Below, piece by piece: positions 10,626-22,464 of a stretch of 64,000 nucleotides of DNA. The position numbers and the translations under genes are program-made. Each line of letters begins with the position of its first letter. Within the stretch, counting starts at the first letter, position 1. Under the pieces are notes generated by a model. The model saw only the letters and a list, made by a program, of their open reading frames with translations. It was not told where the DNA came from and did not search any database. This DNA is from Eonycteris spelaea (lineage: Eukaryota > Chordata > Mammalia > Chiroptera > Pteropodidae): NCBI GenBank assembly GCA_003508835.1, contig PUFA01000022.1, positions 3,658,001 to 3,722,000 on the forward strand. The letters are read 5' to 3'.

Positions 10626-11214
10626 GGGAGAGAGGGGGAGTCAGTAGTGACTTTCCGGTATATAGGAGGAAAAATTTTCCCTTTGTTACTTGAGCAAAGG
10701 AGTCCATCTGCCTGCGTGCATCTAAATCCATTGGGATGTGTGCAGATTTTGTAGCAAAGAAAGTAAAGGCTTATTTGAGAGCATCCCAAGTCCTGGAGAT
10801 ATAGGTGAGCTACCACTCAGAGACCCAACCCCCTGGGTGTCTCTAGGGGAAAAATTTCATAGGGGCATAGGGGGAAATCTTTGGTCATAGAAACTAAGGA
10901 AGCTGGGGTTGTGGGTGCTACCCATTGGATTCGATCATCATGTCCAGTTCTGGAATCAGCCAAGGTGTTATCCTGCCTGGTCCCCTGGCGGGTGGGGCTG
11001 TTCCACCTGTATGTGCCTGGGGCTGAAACACACCTAAAGCCAAGGTGTTGTCACGGGCCAGAACTTCTGTCCTGAGGCTTAATGATTAAGGGAGTAGGCA
11101 TACAAATGTGGAAGGATAAGGGCAGAAAAAGCAAGTGAGTCACAATGCCATTATATTAGGCAAAGACTGTTTGAATCAGGGAAAAAGCTGTCTTAAAGAA
11201 ATGAAGTTTGTATG
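10626..11214. other. Unassigned, possibly LTR-derived sequence
   Basis: I see no gene. Phrases around 10960-11060 (such as TGGTCCCCTGGCGGGTGGGG) resemble U3 text of ERV LTRs, but no boundaries or polyadenylation signal could be set. Confidence 0.3.
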
Positions 11215-11762
11215 CGGTTACAGCTATACTTTATTGTTTTTGGCTGAGAACCCCTGTAATAAAAGACAGATTAACAAGAGATAAGCAGTCAGAAGTTGAA
11301 GAACATGTATACCTCATGTACCCATGGGAGATACCTAGGAAACTGAATAACCCCTCCCGCCCACACACACACATGGCACAAGCTACCACCTTGAATGCCA
11401 CCTTCAGCTAAAGACAAAAGAAAGACCTTATGGGGTAGGGTAGCAAGGCCAGTTATGGGAAGTTATCAGGAAAAGTACAGTAATTGAGGATAAGGTTGTC
11501 CTAAATTAAATGGACTTCTCCATTGGTAAGAGTTTCTTGTGATTTAGAATCATTCTTCCCTTCCTGGTACAGAGATGGAACTACCCTTAGAAATGGAGAG
11601 ATTTCCATTATAAATGTAAGTTTTCCTTACAAAAGATTAAATTCACTCTGTTTTTAGAGATTCTCCTGTATCTGCTTTTTCTAAAAAATAATCAGCTCAA
11701 AAAGAAAATCATTAGGCCAAGGAGGCATATTTGGGGGTGGCATATTCTGCCACTCATTAATT
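11215..11762 (-). mobile_element. ERV/ERVL-like LTR, antisense
   Basis: On the minus strand the block starts TGGCAGAATATGCCACCCCC and runs into AAATATGCCTCCTTGGCC. This 5' end recurs in an old mammalian LTR family. It ends with an AATAAAG-containing segment near 11230. An (AC)n patch lies at 11365-11374. The family name is not recalled. Confidence 0.5.
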
Positions 11763-11934
11763 GCCAGCTAATTTTTTTGTTTGTTTCTTCCTGCAGTGGT
11801 GAGCTAATAGCAGTGACTGACTGATAGGCTAAAGCATGTTTTAAAAATTAGAAAAAGCTAACTAGCCCAACTGCCCATATTTACTAGAATTGCAGCTATG
11901 ACATATTGCTAGATGATCCCCAAATACATTTTCT

Positions 11935-12392
11935 CCCTCCTCCAGAGTAATTGTATTAGCTGGAATCGGACCCCTAGCTAGAACCTCTGTTGCCCAGGTA
12001 CCCTTGCAATTGGAAGAGGCTACACCACTGAGGTCAGGCCAGACAATGAGAGTGGAAGGGATGCGTGCACTTTTCAGAACTTGACCCTAAAACAATAGGC
12101 CTATGCTTCAGTCCGGCCCCTTACCCTTGAAGTGAAATGGGGCTCTTGACTCAGCTTTGACCATGCAGATTAAGTAAAGCGGCCCATGAGATGGTGGAGA
12201 AATATGATGAAAGGAACCTAGGTCCTTAAGCAACGTGGTGAAGCAGAACTGTCTAGCCAGAATAGATTTAGCTGACTGTTTTGGGCGAGAGAAATATATG
12301 GCTCTCTTCTTTAAACTGCTGTATTTTGGGAGCTGTTTGTTACAACAACTTAGCCTTCATCCTGACTAACACAATAGGTAAACTCAACTGCT
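11935..12392 (+). mobile_element. Old LTR-like repeat
   Basis: The 5' part has CCCTTGCAATTGGAAGAGGC and later GAGAGAAATATATGGCTCTC. The 3' end reads CTGTATTTTGGGAGCTGTTT followed by GTTACAACAACTTAGCC and ends CTAACACA. This order matches a widespread mammalian LTR-like family whose 3' end contains a decayed AATAAA signal. Confidence 0.55.
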
Positions 12393-14327
12393 GTCTTTGT
12401 TCATTAGTGTCCTCATTATTTTAAAGGAAAAATGAGTATATTAAGAAATTCTTGAAACACTAAGGATAATATATCTAATTCTACTCTTTGCATTGGCAAA
12501 TAATTATTTTCTGAATGTGATAAGGAATTACAGAACCATGAAATGGAAGCAAAGTTAGTCTCAGACATAAGAGCACTCGAGGTAAGTTAATGCTTTGGTG
12601 ACTACTTCAGTATTCATGCCACGTTAGTAATTTGGCACATCGATAAACATATTCTTAATTTTCCCCATAATATATAGTTCTTTTTTTATGGTGTCGATTC
12701 ATTCCTCTCTTTAATCTTTTTAGACATTTTTTTATAGCCTATTCCTGATTATTGTACCATCTTAACTATTTGGGGGTGCTCATTCGCCCAATTTTTATGT
12801 CTGTTGACTCTCCTTTATGGTAGATTATTTCTGCATGTGCTTTGGGGCCTTATTCACCGGAGATTTTTTTTTTTCTGTAAAGTCTGTGTACCCTACAGAA
12901 TGGCTGAGTTTGCTTCTGTCATGTGCCAGCCTGTGCCAGTTTTTGTGTTAACTTCTAAAACCTTATATAAAGTTAAATTCTCAGTCTGGATATAGCACAG
13001 GCCTAGGTTTTTAATTTTTCACCAAGGCTCTCTTCTCTATCACTTTCACTGTGGATGTTTACCTTGTGGGTATCAGCTTTATTTAGGGGGGTTTAGTTCT
13101 AGCTTCCTGTCTCATACAAACCCAAGGCCATGTCTCCTGACACCCATAGCACTTAGCTTAAGGCCTCCAATTGTTCCAGTTCCTTCCCTTGGCCTGTTAC
13201 TTTCATTTTATGTTTCCTTTTCATTTACTACCTGGGATAGCCTTTCTTTCAGTCTCAACTCTCTTAAAAACATCATTGGTTATATTACACTGGTCATTTT
13301 TAGTCTATAAGATAAGGGGGATTCTATATTAGCTTAGTTGGCCACATGCTGACGTGAAGAACCTTTAAGTTTTTTTCAGTATTCAGCAGAGAGGCTGAGG
13401 TCTTTTCGCTTGTCATTTTGTTCACTGGTTAACTGAGCGAAGCATATAGTAATTACTCAATTTTTATATGTTGAATGAATGAATGAATGAGTGACTGTTG
13501 GGTGGCAGGGCTGAGCCTATCCTGGGCAATCCGCCTCTGGATCCAAATATGTAGACCCCACCCTGCACAGAAAGAGCCTGTGGTCATGCCAACCTCACCT
13601 CCTTAGAATGCAATTGAGAGCTCAGCTGTGACTTTATTATGCCACTTGTGGGTCTCTTTCTCACCTCAAGCAGCTTATTTAGGTTTTCCTTTCCATCACA
13701 TTCACATCTTTCTGAGGGGACCTGACAAATACAATTTTATGTACTCTTGGGTTGTATTTCCAGTGGAATTTGGGCTCCCAGTCCTGTTGCAGTGCCTGGC
13801 AAAGACTGGAGTACTGGGCCTGTTGCTTGTCCATCTCTGAATACTGGCTTAGTATAGGGACACATATTGCATTGAACTTCTTTTTAAGCCTGTGAATCTC
13901 ACTTCTAAAGAACCATAGACTTATTCCTGAAAGTTACATGTGCACTGAAGGTTTTTCAAACCAAATCCTATTTTAATATACAGAGGAGCTTTTTGACAGA
14001 TTTCCTCTTCCTGAAGAGTCGTGTGGGTTTGGCATCCGGTTCAGCCTGACTGGGGCCAGGAGAGGCTGAACTGTATCTACATGCAGATGCACCACTGCTC
14101 TATGGAAATAGTGGAGACCCAGGTGGAGTTAAGGAGCAAGGTGGGATGGTTCCTATTGAGAAGAATGGGAAAGCTGATCTTGCTGGAAAGAAAGGAGAAT
14201 GTGATTAAAAGGTAGGTTAAGAGACAGAAACTCTGGATCAACTGAGAGCCTACAGGGAGAGCATGAAAAACAGGCAAGGAATAAAGAACGGATAGGAAGA
14301 GAAAAGAGACAATTAGGAAACTTCCAG
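12393..14327. other. Mostly unique sequence
   Basis: No gene was recognised. A short L2 3' tail is present at about 13430-13493, ending in four GAAT units (GTTGAATGAATGAATGAATG). The rest shows no named repeat. Frames at 12804-12995, 13628-13840 and 14021-14215 are short and lack homology to anything I know. Confidence 0.55.
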
Positions 14328-14560
14328 GATAATAGCTGTCATCATGAAAGCTTCCATTTGTTAAGCACCTGATCTATGACACTCACAGGGCTGGATGCTT
14401 TATTAGCCATTAACTTACCCTCCCACTGCCCAGTGAATTGGATATCAATATCACAGTTATCAATGGGAAAATAAAAAATTCAGAATATTGCAGTCATTTG
14501 GCTGCTGAGGAGAGAGTCAGGATTGGGATTCAGACTTGAACACCCGTATTCTTTCCATGA
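14328..14560 (-). mobile_element. MIR SINE, antisense
   Basis: TAAGCACCTGATCTATGACAC near the start and GGGATTCAGACTTGAACACCC near the end fit the reverse complement of MIR tail and head. The middle is diverged. Confidence 0.65.
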
Positions 14561-16117
14561 GATGTAGACTCAAATGAGAAGAGAGTAAGTGCCTGGGAAC
14601 GTGAGAAAGTCTCTCCATTGGGGCCCTGGAATGCTGGCGAGTGGTTTTCACAGAAAGCTGAGGAGATGAGACTTCTGGTTGTAGAGAACTAAGAGTGGGC
14701 ATCCTTCCTCAAACAGGGCACAAAGCTTGATGGCCTGCTTGCAGCAGACTCTTGCATGTGTTCTCAAATGTGGAGGTAGGCAGGGGAACTGGGAAATGTT
14801 CATCTTTTGGAAGAGAATTAAAACCCTTCTCTTTGATCACCCCAAATGTTGGCAGAAGAAAATTAGGCAAAACACACAGTAGCAGGAGCCCACCTGAGAG
14901 TTGTGGGATCTCCATTTCTTCCCTGGGATTGCTATGAAGGAATCCTGTGGTGAACTTATGAAGAAAATGTAAATAGCATCCTCTTTCCAATTTATCTTTT
15001 CTGTAAATCTGACTCTTCATATCTTAAAATTTTTTTGATAGAAAATTGAAAACTTAAAGAATAGATTTCAAAATACTTAACAAATGGCCTATTTATGTAG
15101 AACAATATTCAACATTGTGAAACTATAGTGATAGGAAGGTATTTGGACACTCCCTTGATGTTCATAATGATTTGTAACTGAAATAAAGTGTTAATTTAAA
15201 AATATTTTATTTTTGGTACATCACTTCCTTTTCAGAACTGGAAGCAAATTCCCATTCCGAATTTGGCAGTTTTTACCCCATCGGGCCTGGAAACAATGTG
15301 ATATATATTTAATCACAAAGAATGCCCCCCAGTGGTAACAGTGCTGCTGGGGTTATGATTTTGTTTTAATTTGTGCTGAAAGGCATGACATTTACAGAGC
15401 CATCCCTTAAAAACATGTCATGTGCTAGGCATCTCATGTTATTAGCACCCTCCTGGAGCAACAGGCAGTAGGTTTTTTTTTTTTTTTTTTTTTTTTTCAG
15501 TTCATGCTGTGCAATCTCTTTCTTATGTGTGTGAACTTTGCAGGATGTCAAGTACCCCATTAAAAATGAATGGAGTATTTCAGGGGCTCCTGCAAACCCT
15601 CTAATGATCTTCCCCTTTAAACAGACAATTTTTCATTGTGTAAATTACAAAAAAAATAATAATAATAATAACAGCCTGATGTAAAGAGGACGGAAAACTG
15701 ACGTTAAGCTAAGAAAGAACCTGTCTTTAGTCTTAAGCTCTGTGGACCTCGGAAGCTGTTCATGTGTTGCAACAGAATCATTTTTGAGCTTTCATGGGAA
15801 CCCTGATGGACCAGGAAGTACTTCATAATACAGAGTTTGGTGCTAAGTCTTATTCTCTGGGAGAACACAAGGGAAGACGAGTGTACCCTCTGTCGGGCCT
15901 TATCCCCTTGTCCTCAGTAGCATCAGCCGCAGTGTGGGAAGAAACGTCCTGCAGCATCTGCCGTGATCCCCAGCGTTATTGATATCACCACTACTTCCTG
16001 TTGTTGTTTGTTTCTTTAAAGCAGAACTGTCGTAGTACCCTAACAACTAGATAGACTCTCCGTGTTGAAAGGTTTCTTAGAGTTCTTAAAGGTTTCTTAA
16101 AACTCATTTTTCGTTCA
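14561..16117. other. Unique sequence with simple repeats
   Basis: No gene or transposon was recognised. It holds an uninterrupted run of 25 T (15473-15497) and an A-run with an (AAT)n array at about 15649-15672. I looked for a retroposon body next to the T-run and found none. Confidence 0.55.
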
Positions 16118-17190
16118 GTTTCATTGAGGTATAATTGGCAACTAAAATTGTAAGATATCTAAAGTTTACATTGTGATTTAATATACATATGCATGCATGC
16201 AAAGGATTCCCACTGTTGTCCACTTAATTAACAAATCTATCCCCTCGCATATTTGCCTTTTTTTTTTTTTTTGGTGGTGGTGAGGTGAAAACATTTAAGT
16301 TCTACTCTCAGAAAATTTCAATTATACAGTACAGTATACTATCAATTACAGTCACCATATTTTATGTTACATCCTGATCCTTATTCTTATAGCTGAAAGT
16401 TTGTACCCTTTTATCAGTTTCTGTATTAATTCCACCTGAGCCTCCACTTTCTGTTTCCTATAGCTTGACTTTTTTGTTGTTGTTGTTGTTTTTAGATTCC
16501 ATATGTAAGTGCTGCCATGCAGTATTGTCTTTCTCTCTCTGACTTACTTTACCTAGCATAAACCCTCAAGGTCCATTCATGTAGTCTCAAATGGCAAGAT
16601 TTTTTCTCAAGGCTGAATCCATATTTCATTGTAGATATGTGTTTATATGCTATATATTCTTTATCCATTCATTTATTGATGGGCGCTGAGGTTGCTTCCA
16701 CATCTTGGCTATTATGAATAATGCTGCAGTGAACATGTGAGTGCAGAGATCTTGTTGAGATAGTGATTTTGTTTTCTTTAGCTATATACCCAGAAGCAGG
16801 ATTGCTGAATCGTGTGATATGAAAGTTCTATTTTCAATTAAATTTTTTTTTTGAAGAGCCTCCATAGTGTTTTCCATAGCGGCCGCACCGATTTACGTTC
16901 CCACCAGCAGTGCACAAGGGTTCCCTTTTGTCCACATCCTCCCCAACACTTGCTCCAGCTTGTCTCTTTGATAACAGCCATTCTCAGGGGCATGAGTGCT
17001 ATCTTTGCGGTGTTGTTTGCAAATATTTTCTCCTATTCTGTAGGTTGCCTTTTCATTTTGTCAATGGTTTCTTTTGCTGGACAGAAGCTTTTTAATTTGA
17101 TGTAGTTCCGCTTGCTTATTTTTTCTTTTGTTGCGTTGCTTTTGGTGTCAAATCCAAAAATCCATTGCCAAGACTGATGTCAAGGAGTTA
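16118..17190 (-). mobile_element. L1 LINE 3' part, antisense, with internal deletion
   Basis: The plus strand opens with the reverse complement of an old L1 3' UTR (TTCATTGAGGTATAATTGGC). It continues into ORF2: GGCTATTATGAATAATGCTG, TATACCCAGAAGCAGGATTG, CCCACCAGCAGTGCACAAGG, and ends near CCAAGACTGATGTCAAGGAG. About 0.27 kb of ORF2 is missing near 17005, where the text jumps from CATTCTCAGGGGCATGAGTG to TTTGCAAATATTTTCTCC. It is 5'-truncated and non-functional. The frames at 16851-17105 and 16910-17095 are antisense shadows. Confidence 0.9.
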
Positions 17191-18804
17191 AAGCCCTTTT
17201 CAGTATCCCTCTTCCAGTTGCCTTTGCCAGTGGCAGCCTGAAGCTGTGCCTGAGTAAATTTGTCTCTCTGGCCTGTTCAGCTTTTCTGAGGCTAGGGAAG
17301 GGGTGGTCCCCTCTATGATTAGTATAGGGATGGCAGCATGATTTATTAGACATCTTCTGATTCTCAGACAGTGCCCCAAGGTGAAGATACTCTGGGACTT
17401 ATTGATCTCCACAGCTTTCTGACTGTTTGAAAATGGCCTCTTTCAACATTATGTGGGTTCTGCAATTTCTATTTAAGGGTATATCTTACATGTTGGTTAT
17501 ATTCTTGCTGTTACTCTTGTTTTAGACAGCAGGTAACATGAGCAAAACAACCTGATTTTCATTCTTTAAAATTATGAGTTTATTAAAACTATCAACTGAT
17601 GCTTAGCTTTGAATTATTTATATTTTTTCATAAACTGTTGACAGTGATGATGGGATCAGGACCACAGGCTGGTGATTGACTTGTCTGCTTTCCTTGCCCT
17701 TAGGGGGAGTTGCAGACAGAGCATTATCTTTATCATGGCATGTCCCTTTATGTGTATTGACTACTTAACAGGTGCATTACAGCTGCAAGAGGGAAAACGG
17801 GAAGCAATATACCTCTTTACTCATGCCATGTGTTCCAAGTGTGCCTAAATTCTGATAAAATCTTACTTGTCAGAAGAGGCAGAATGTCAGGAGTGCATCC
17901 CAAAATTCTGAATCATCCCAATGTCCCTTTAAGTGTGGTTCCTTCCTTGATTGTCACATTATAGCTTGATGTCCCAGACACTATTCCTCCTCTGCCTCAC
18001 CTTCCTGGACCACTGACTTTCTTCTGAAAGAGATGACAAAATTGGCCCCTGATCTTTCTTGTTTTCTGTGCTCCACACAGATTGTCATCCCCAAACTTGG
18101 CCCAAGCTCAGTCCTTGCACACTGCTTGGAATGAGTGTCCTGACCAGAAGGGAAATCTAGAAGCAAACACAATTTTCCAGTGGAGGCTGGGGAACAGCAT
18201 TGTGTTCCTATGTGTACCTTTCTGCCTCTTCCGTCCTCGCAATCCAGAAGTCTTCTGCCAGCCCTCGCTCACCCTCTCACAGTTGTAAGGGGGAAAAAAA
18301 TCTGTGTAGGGAAGAGAACTTCTCAGCTGGAGACATAGCCTAAGGAGAGGAATAGAAGTGAAACCAAGAAGGTCTGTTTAGTGAATTGGCTTAACCAAAG
18401 CTCATATTTCAAATTGAAGTCTCAGGTAGGAGGAAGATAAGGAAGGTAAGAATATTGAAAATCATTATTAAAAAATTTGGAACCTGATAGTTAAAAATCG
18501 TCAGAGGTATTAATGATATTTCTGATTTTTAGGTTTGTCATTTACTGAGTAAAGTGTGTAAACACTATGGTGGTAGAGTGTGTGTTTCCTTGATGTTCTC
18601 TCAATTATTGCTTTATTTTGAGGCTATGTTATTCATTGCATACAATGTGAGGATTATCGTATCTTCTGTGTAAGTTGACTTTTATCATTATATAGTGCCT
18701 CTTACCTGGAATAATGACTTGCATTTACATTTACTTCGCGTGATGTTAATAGTGGAATGCCTGTTTTCTTTTGGTTGGTGTTTACCTCAGAGTAAAATAC
18801 TCTT
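17191..18804. other. Unique sequence, no gene seen
   Basis: No named repeat or exon was recognised. Short frames at 17200-17412, 17981-18172 and 18082-18288 overlap on opposite strands and look random. Confidence 0.55.
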
Positions 18805-19115
18805 TGCTTTTAGAACATCTTGGATTTTCTTCTCTACCTTTCTAACCTGTCTTCACTGTGCCCTTGTCTTTCTCCTTTTTTACTTCTTATTCCTGAGTAC
18901 CCTCAAAACCCAGGCCTTGAACCTGTAGGGTGTATATGTTGCTCGTTACTTTCTCCCCATGAGAGCTTATATCATGGCTTAAACTATTACCCTGTCTTTG
19001 TAGTTACATTTCACATTTTCTCTTCAGTCATATTTCTGCTTGGTTCTCAGCCTACCTCCATCGTTTTCTCTTCAAAACTCAACTCCTTGCCTGTATCGTC
19101 TACCCCATTCTCTTT
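18805..19115 (+). mobile_element. L2-like LINE ORF2 fragment
   Basis: The order of phrases matches L2 ORF2 just upstream of and over the reverse transcriptase core: TTCTTCTCTACCTTTCTAAC, CTCAAAACCCAGGCCTTGAAC, CCCATGAGAGCTTATATCATG, GGCTTAAACTATTACC. Divergence is high. The 130-codon frame at 18820-19212 runs through it and is a chance frame in LINE sequence. Confidence 0.5.
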
Positions 19116-19647
19116 TTCTTTTGGGCTTAGGGCCGGGGCGTCATCTTCCTTTCTCCCTCTGTTCTCTATATTATGCTGTCATAAATCCCATGGCCTTGGC
19201 TGGAATACCTAACGGAATCTCAATAGTAAGGTCATAGAGACAGTGAAAAGCCAGAATTGGAGGAGGGGAGTAATTACTAGCAGCTATCTCATAGATAATC
19301 TACTGTAATTCTTTCTGTTATTCCTGATTTCTACTTCTGTGAAGCCCTGGATTGCAATAACTATTGTGAAAGTTTTCCAGTCCAAGATTTCAAAATTCTT
19401 AGAACCTTTTTGACGAAAGTGACATTTAGTGAAAATCTCTGGCAACATTTTCATAGATTGGAAAAGGAAGCACGAATCAGATAAACATGCTGAGAAGCCA
19501 TGACGTCAGAATGTGGAAAACATGTGCTCATAGCTTATGAGAAGGATGGTAGGAAGTGTTTGTCCCAATGAAGACACCTTTTTCCTAATTAGAATCTTGC
19601 TTCTGAGTTCTCCCTGAACTCCAGGATGAGTTTTAAAAAGGGAAAAT
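19116..19647. other. Unique sequence with a consensus CRE
   Basis: No gene was recognised. A perfect TGACGTCA palindrome (cAMP-response element consensus) lies at 19501-19508, isolated and without nearby promoter features. Confidence 0.45.
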
Positions 19648-19755
19648 AAAATCCTTCCTAGAGGGAGTAGAGGGAGAAATAAAATAATAAAATGGTAAAA
19701 GTATTAATAATAAATAAATGCTGAAATGTAAAAAAAAAAAAAAATCCTTCCTAGA
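19648..19755 (+). pseudogene. Tiny processed retrocopy with perfect target-site duplications
   Basis: A 15-bp direct repeat, AAAATCCTTCCTAGA, is present at 19648-19662 and again at 19741-19755. Between them lie 78 bp that end in a pure A tail. An AATAAA signal sits about a dozen bases before the A tail (AATAAATAAATGCTG). This is the structure of an L1-mobilised, heavily 5'-truncated copy of a polyadenylated transcript. The body does not resemble the 3' end of the L1 at 58432-59673 or a known SINE, so the source is probably the 3' UTR of a cellular mRNA or lncRNA, not identified. Confidence 0.7.
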
Positions 19756-20997
19756 AGGTCTTCCATTATGTTCTTCTTTTCTGTATGAGCAGCATGGGTG
19801 AAAGAGTTCAGTGATTGAGTTGAGGTTCACATCTAACCGTTGGGCCATGGCACCAGATACTGAGCTGGTTGCCAGATAAGGAAGTTAGTGGGGCTGTAGT
19901 ACTAACCCTGCAGGCCCTTGGTTATCTCTTTGGAGTGATGGAAAATGCCCTGACTTCTGTGAGAAATCGCTAACCTTTAACAGTCCTCGGCCAGTTTTCT
20001 TTTACCTGAAGAACTGGTTTTCTTTCTGAGAAAATGTTCCTTCCTCTTATTGAACAGTAGACCAAGAGTCCTTAGATGGAGTGGAGGGAGATGGGAGTGG
20101 GGCCGATTGAATCTGACATTCTGTCTTCCCAGGAGAATGAGGGAATTAGCATCTAGTTCTCTGGAATCTAGAGTTTCAGGGGTCTGTTTGAAAGGAAAGA
20201 AACTTTCCTTGGTTGTTGTGACCTATTTAAACATTCTGTGGGAGTTGCAATCATTTGAGGTTTTCTAAGAAAAGAAAGAGAAATTCTAAATATAATCCTA
20301 AAAGGCAGCTAACCTGACAACAAAGAACACCCAATTGCAGAGATTATTTCTATGGCGATTGGCAAAATAGGCTAAAAATCTTCTCGGCCATTACTAGCTA
20401 TACCCATGCCTACAGCTTATTTTAAGCTCCCTCTTCCTGGCAATACTACCGGCCTTCTTCTATGTGGCTTCTCCACACTTCACGCCCACAGGCAACACAC
20501 CCCACTCCTCCCATCCAGAAAGCTCTGAGCACTTATCCCCAAGCTTTCTTCCCACTTGCCTTCAAAAAGCAGCTCAAGGTCACTTTGCAGATTTCCTGGA
20601 AGGCCAGCTCCCCCATTTTGCCCCCAGCTCTTTCTCCCACCCCCACCAGCATTCTCCTGGAATCTATTAGTACTGTGTCACGTCCAATGCGTCCTAAAGC
20701 AGGGACAGCAGAGAACACAGGGCCAGGCTCTTTGCCCATGGTTTTGTCCTGGTCCACCCCATACTCTGCCACTCAGTCTGCCTTATGACGAGCACCTCCC
20801 ATTGCCAGCTGAGGCTGGCGGTTCAGGCCAACTGTGGAACAACGGGGAGCTCAGGTCAGCTCAGCTGAACACACGAAACCTGCAGCAAGCAATGCATTGT
20901 TTCCTACATTCCTGTCCTTGATCTTTACACACGTTTGAATTTCTTTTCCTCCATCGTGGTAGGTGTTTCCTTAGACTGTGTTTGCGTATATTGAGGA
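19756..20997. other. Unique sequence, no gene seen
   Basis: The segment 20410-20870 is C-rich and gives overlapping frames in several phases (20462-20788, 20464-20670, 20556-20921 plus; 20533-20772 minus). None shows a recognisable domain. This pattern is expected of GC-richer non-coding DNA. Confidence 0.5.
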
Positions 20998-21235
20998 ATA
21001 TCGCACTAACAATTATTGAGAACTTACGATGTCCGAGGTATTCTTTTAAGCACACATTTAATTTACATTAAACTCATGAACTCATTTAATCCTCACAACA
21101 GTGGTAAGAGGTAGATATGACCCCATTCTGTGGTTGGAGAAATTAAAGCACAGAGAAATTAGATTCCTTTCCCCAGGCCACACAGCTAGTAAATGCCAAA
21201 GCTCAAGCTCTTAACCTTGAACCTGTGGCCACTCT
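20998..21235 (-). mobile_element. MIR SINE, antisense
   Basis: TTTAATCCTCACAACAGTGG, CCAGGCCACACAGCTAGTAA and CTCAAGCTCTTAACC are the reverse complement of MIR tail, core and head. Nearly full length. Confidence 0.9.
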
Positions 21236-22279
21236 AGGCTTTGGGGTCATACAAGCCATGCAAGCCTTAATGAACATGGGACTCATGAGGCAGCTCACTC
21301 ATCTGATATTCTCATCAAGGCTGATTTGAAGAAGTGACTCAAAGTGCACAGAGCTTAGAAACTTAGCTCTAGACCTGAGAGACCTTGAGGTCCTGCCATG
21401 AAGGAACCTGAGGCTCTGGAGCAGTTAGGTGAGCATCCTGTGTGCTTCATCTTCCTGTCAAGGCCGCCAAGAATGAACCGGGGTGGTGCTTAGTTTGTAC
21501 TGCGTATCCATAACGTCCCAGGCGTCAAACAGAATCCTCATGAAGTAGAATTTTTGCCCCTCTAGATTTTCTATAGTTGGATATGACTGTGGTTTTAATA
21601 GTTTTAGTTATTAAAATCATTAGAAGGTAAATATGTACAGTAATTGTAACTTTTTTTATATGAAAGAGGAATTTCGAAAACTTAGATTTAGCAACTAACT
21701 TTTATTTAGAACTGCCAAATCATTTAACATAAAGTTGCTCATGATCTAAATCTGAACTTCAGGATTATTTTACTTAAATCTGAAAAAGCAGTTTGACATA
21801 CTGATCTATAAAAGTGTGAGTTGCCCTGGGGATTAGGAGGTAAATTCTGTAGTAATTAGGTTTGCCAGAAATAATTTCCTCCTTCCCTTCCCCCGTCCTC
21901 CCTCCTTTTCCGTGTGTACTTGCTTTGGTCTTGGACTCTCGTGGCATTCTTCTGGGATCGTCTAATATAATGAATTTTTCTTCCGTTACCCTAGAAAGTA
22001 CCACTGTATCCATTATCTCAGGGAGCTATAGTGTGTGCATTTTGTTGATCTTGTGGTATTTCAAAGAACTGTTAAATCTGAAATCAGGAATTCCCAGGGA
22101 AAGAAAATTTTAATGGAATGAGTTTTTCTCTTGAACTGAGAGTTCAAGACCCTTCTCTCTGTGGCGTTTCAACTGTTGGTTGCCTTTTTTTTTTTTTTTT
22201 TTTTGGTAAGTCCATATGCTCTGGACTTCGACGATATGAGAAGCTATCTGGTGAAAAATACAGATTGAACAGCAATTAT
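21236..22279. other. Mostly unique sequence
   Basis: No gene was recognised. A weak antisense MIR-like patch lies at about 21490-21560. A T-run of about 20 lies at 22182-22204; no retroposon body could be assigned beside it. Confidence 0.45.
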
Positions 22280-22425
22280 AAGCCCTGTGTTCAAGTCTGC
22301 ATGCTTTCATTTGCCAGCTCTGTGGTCCTGGCAAGTTATGGCTCTTCACTAAGCCTTCTGTGAAATGGAAGTAACAGTCACACTACCTACCTCATTGGGG
22401 CTGTAGAGTGTATCAGATAAGAGAG
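22280..22425 (+). mobile_element. MIR SINE fragment
   Basis: TTCAAGTCTGCATGCTTTCA, CTGTGGTCCTGGCAAGTTAT and CTACCTCATTGGGGCTGTAG follow the MIR consensus from head through core. Confidence 0.7.
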
Positions 22426-22464
22426 TGGGAACACTTTGAACAAGTCTTGGGTTATATTGTGATG

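Noticed and set aside
15473..15497. Run of 25 T as the tail of a minus-strand retroposon
   Set aside because: No SINE, LINE or retrocopy body and no target duplication could be found beside it.
18820..19212. 130-codon frame rich in Leu, Phe and Ser, like a membrane protein
   Set aside because: The DNA follows L2 LINE ORF2 order in part, and the hydrophobic look comes from a pyrimidine-rich strand.
20462..20921. Overlapping proline/serine-rich frames of 108-121 codons
   Set aside because: Several phases and both strands are open at once, the sign of C-rich non-coding DNA.
22182..22204. T-run as evidence of a minus-strand insertion
   Set aside because: No matching duplication was found downstream, so it remains a simple run.
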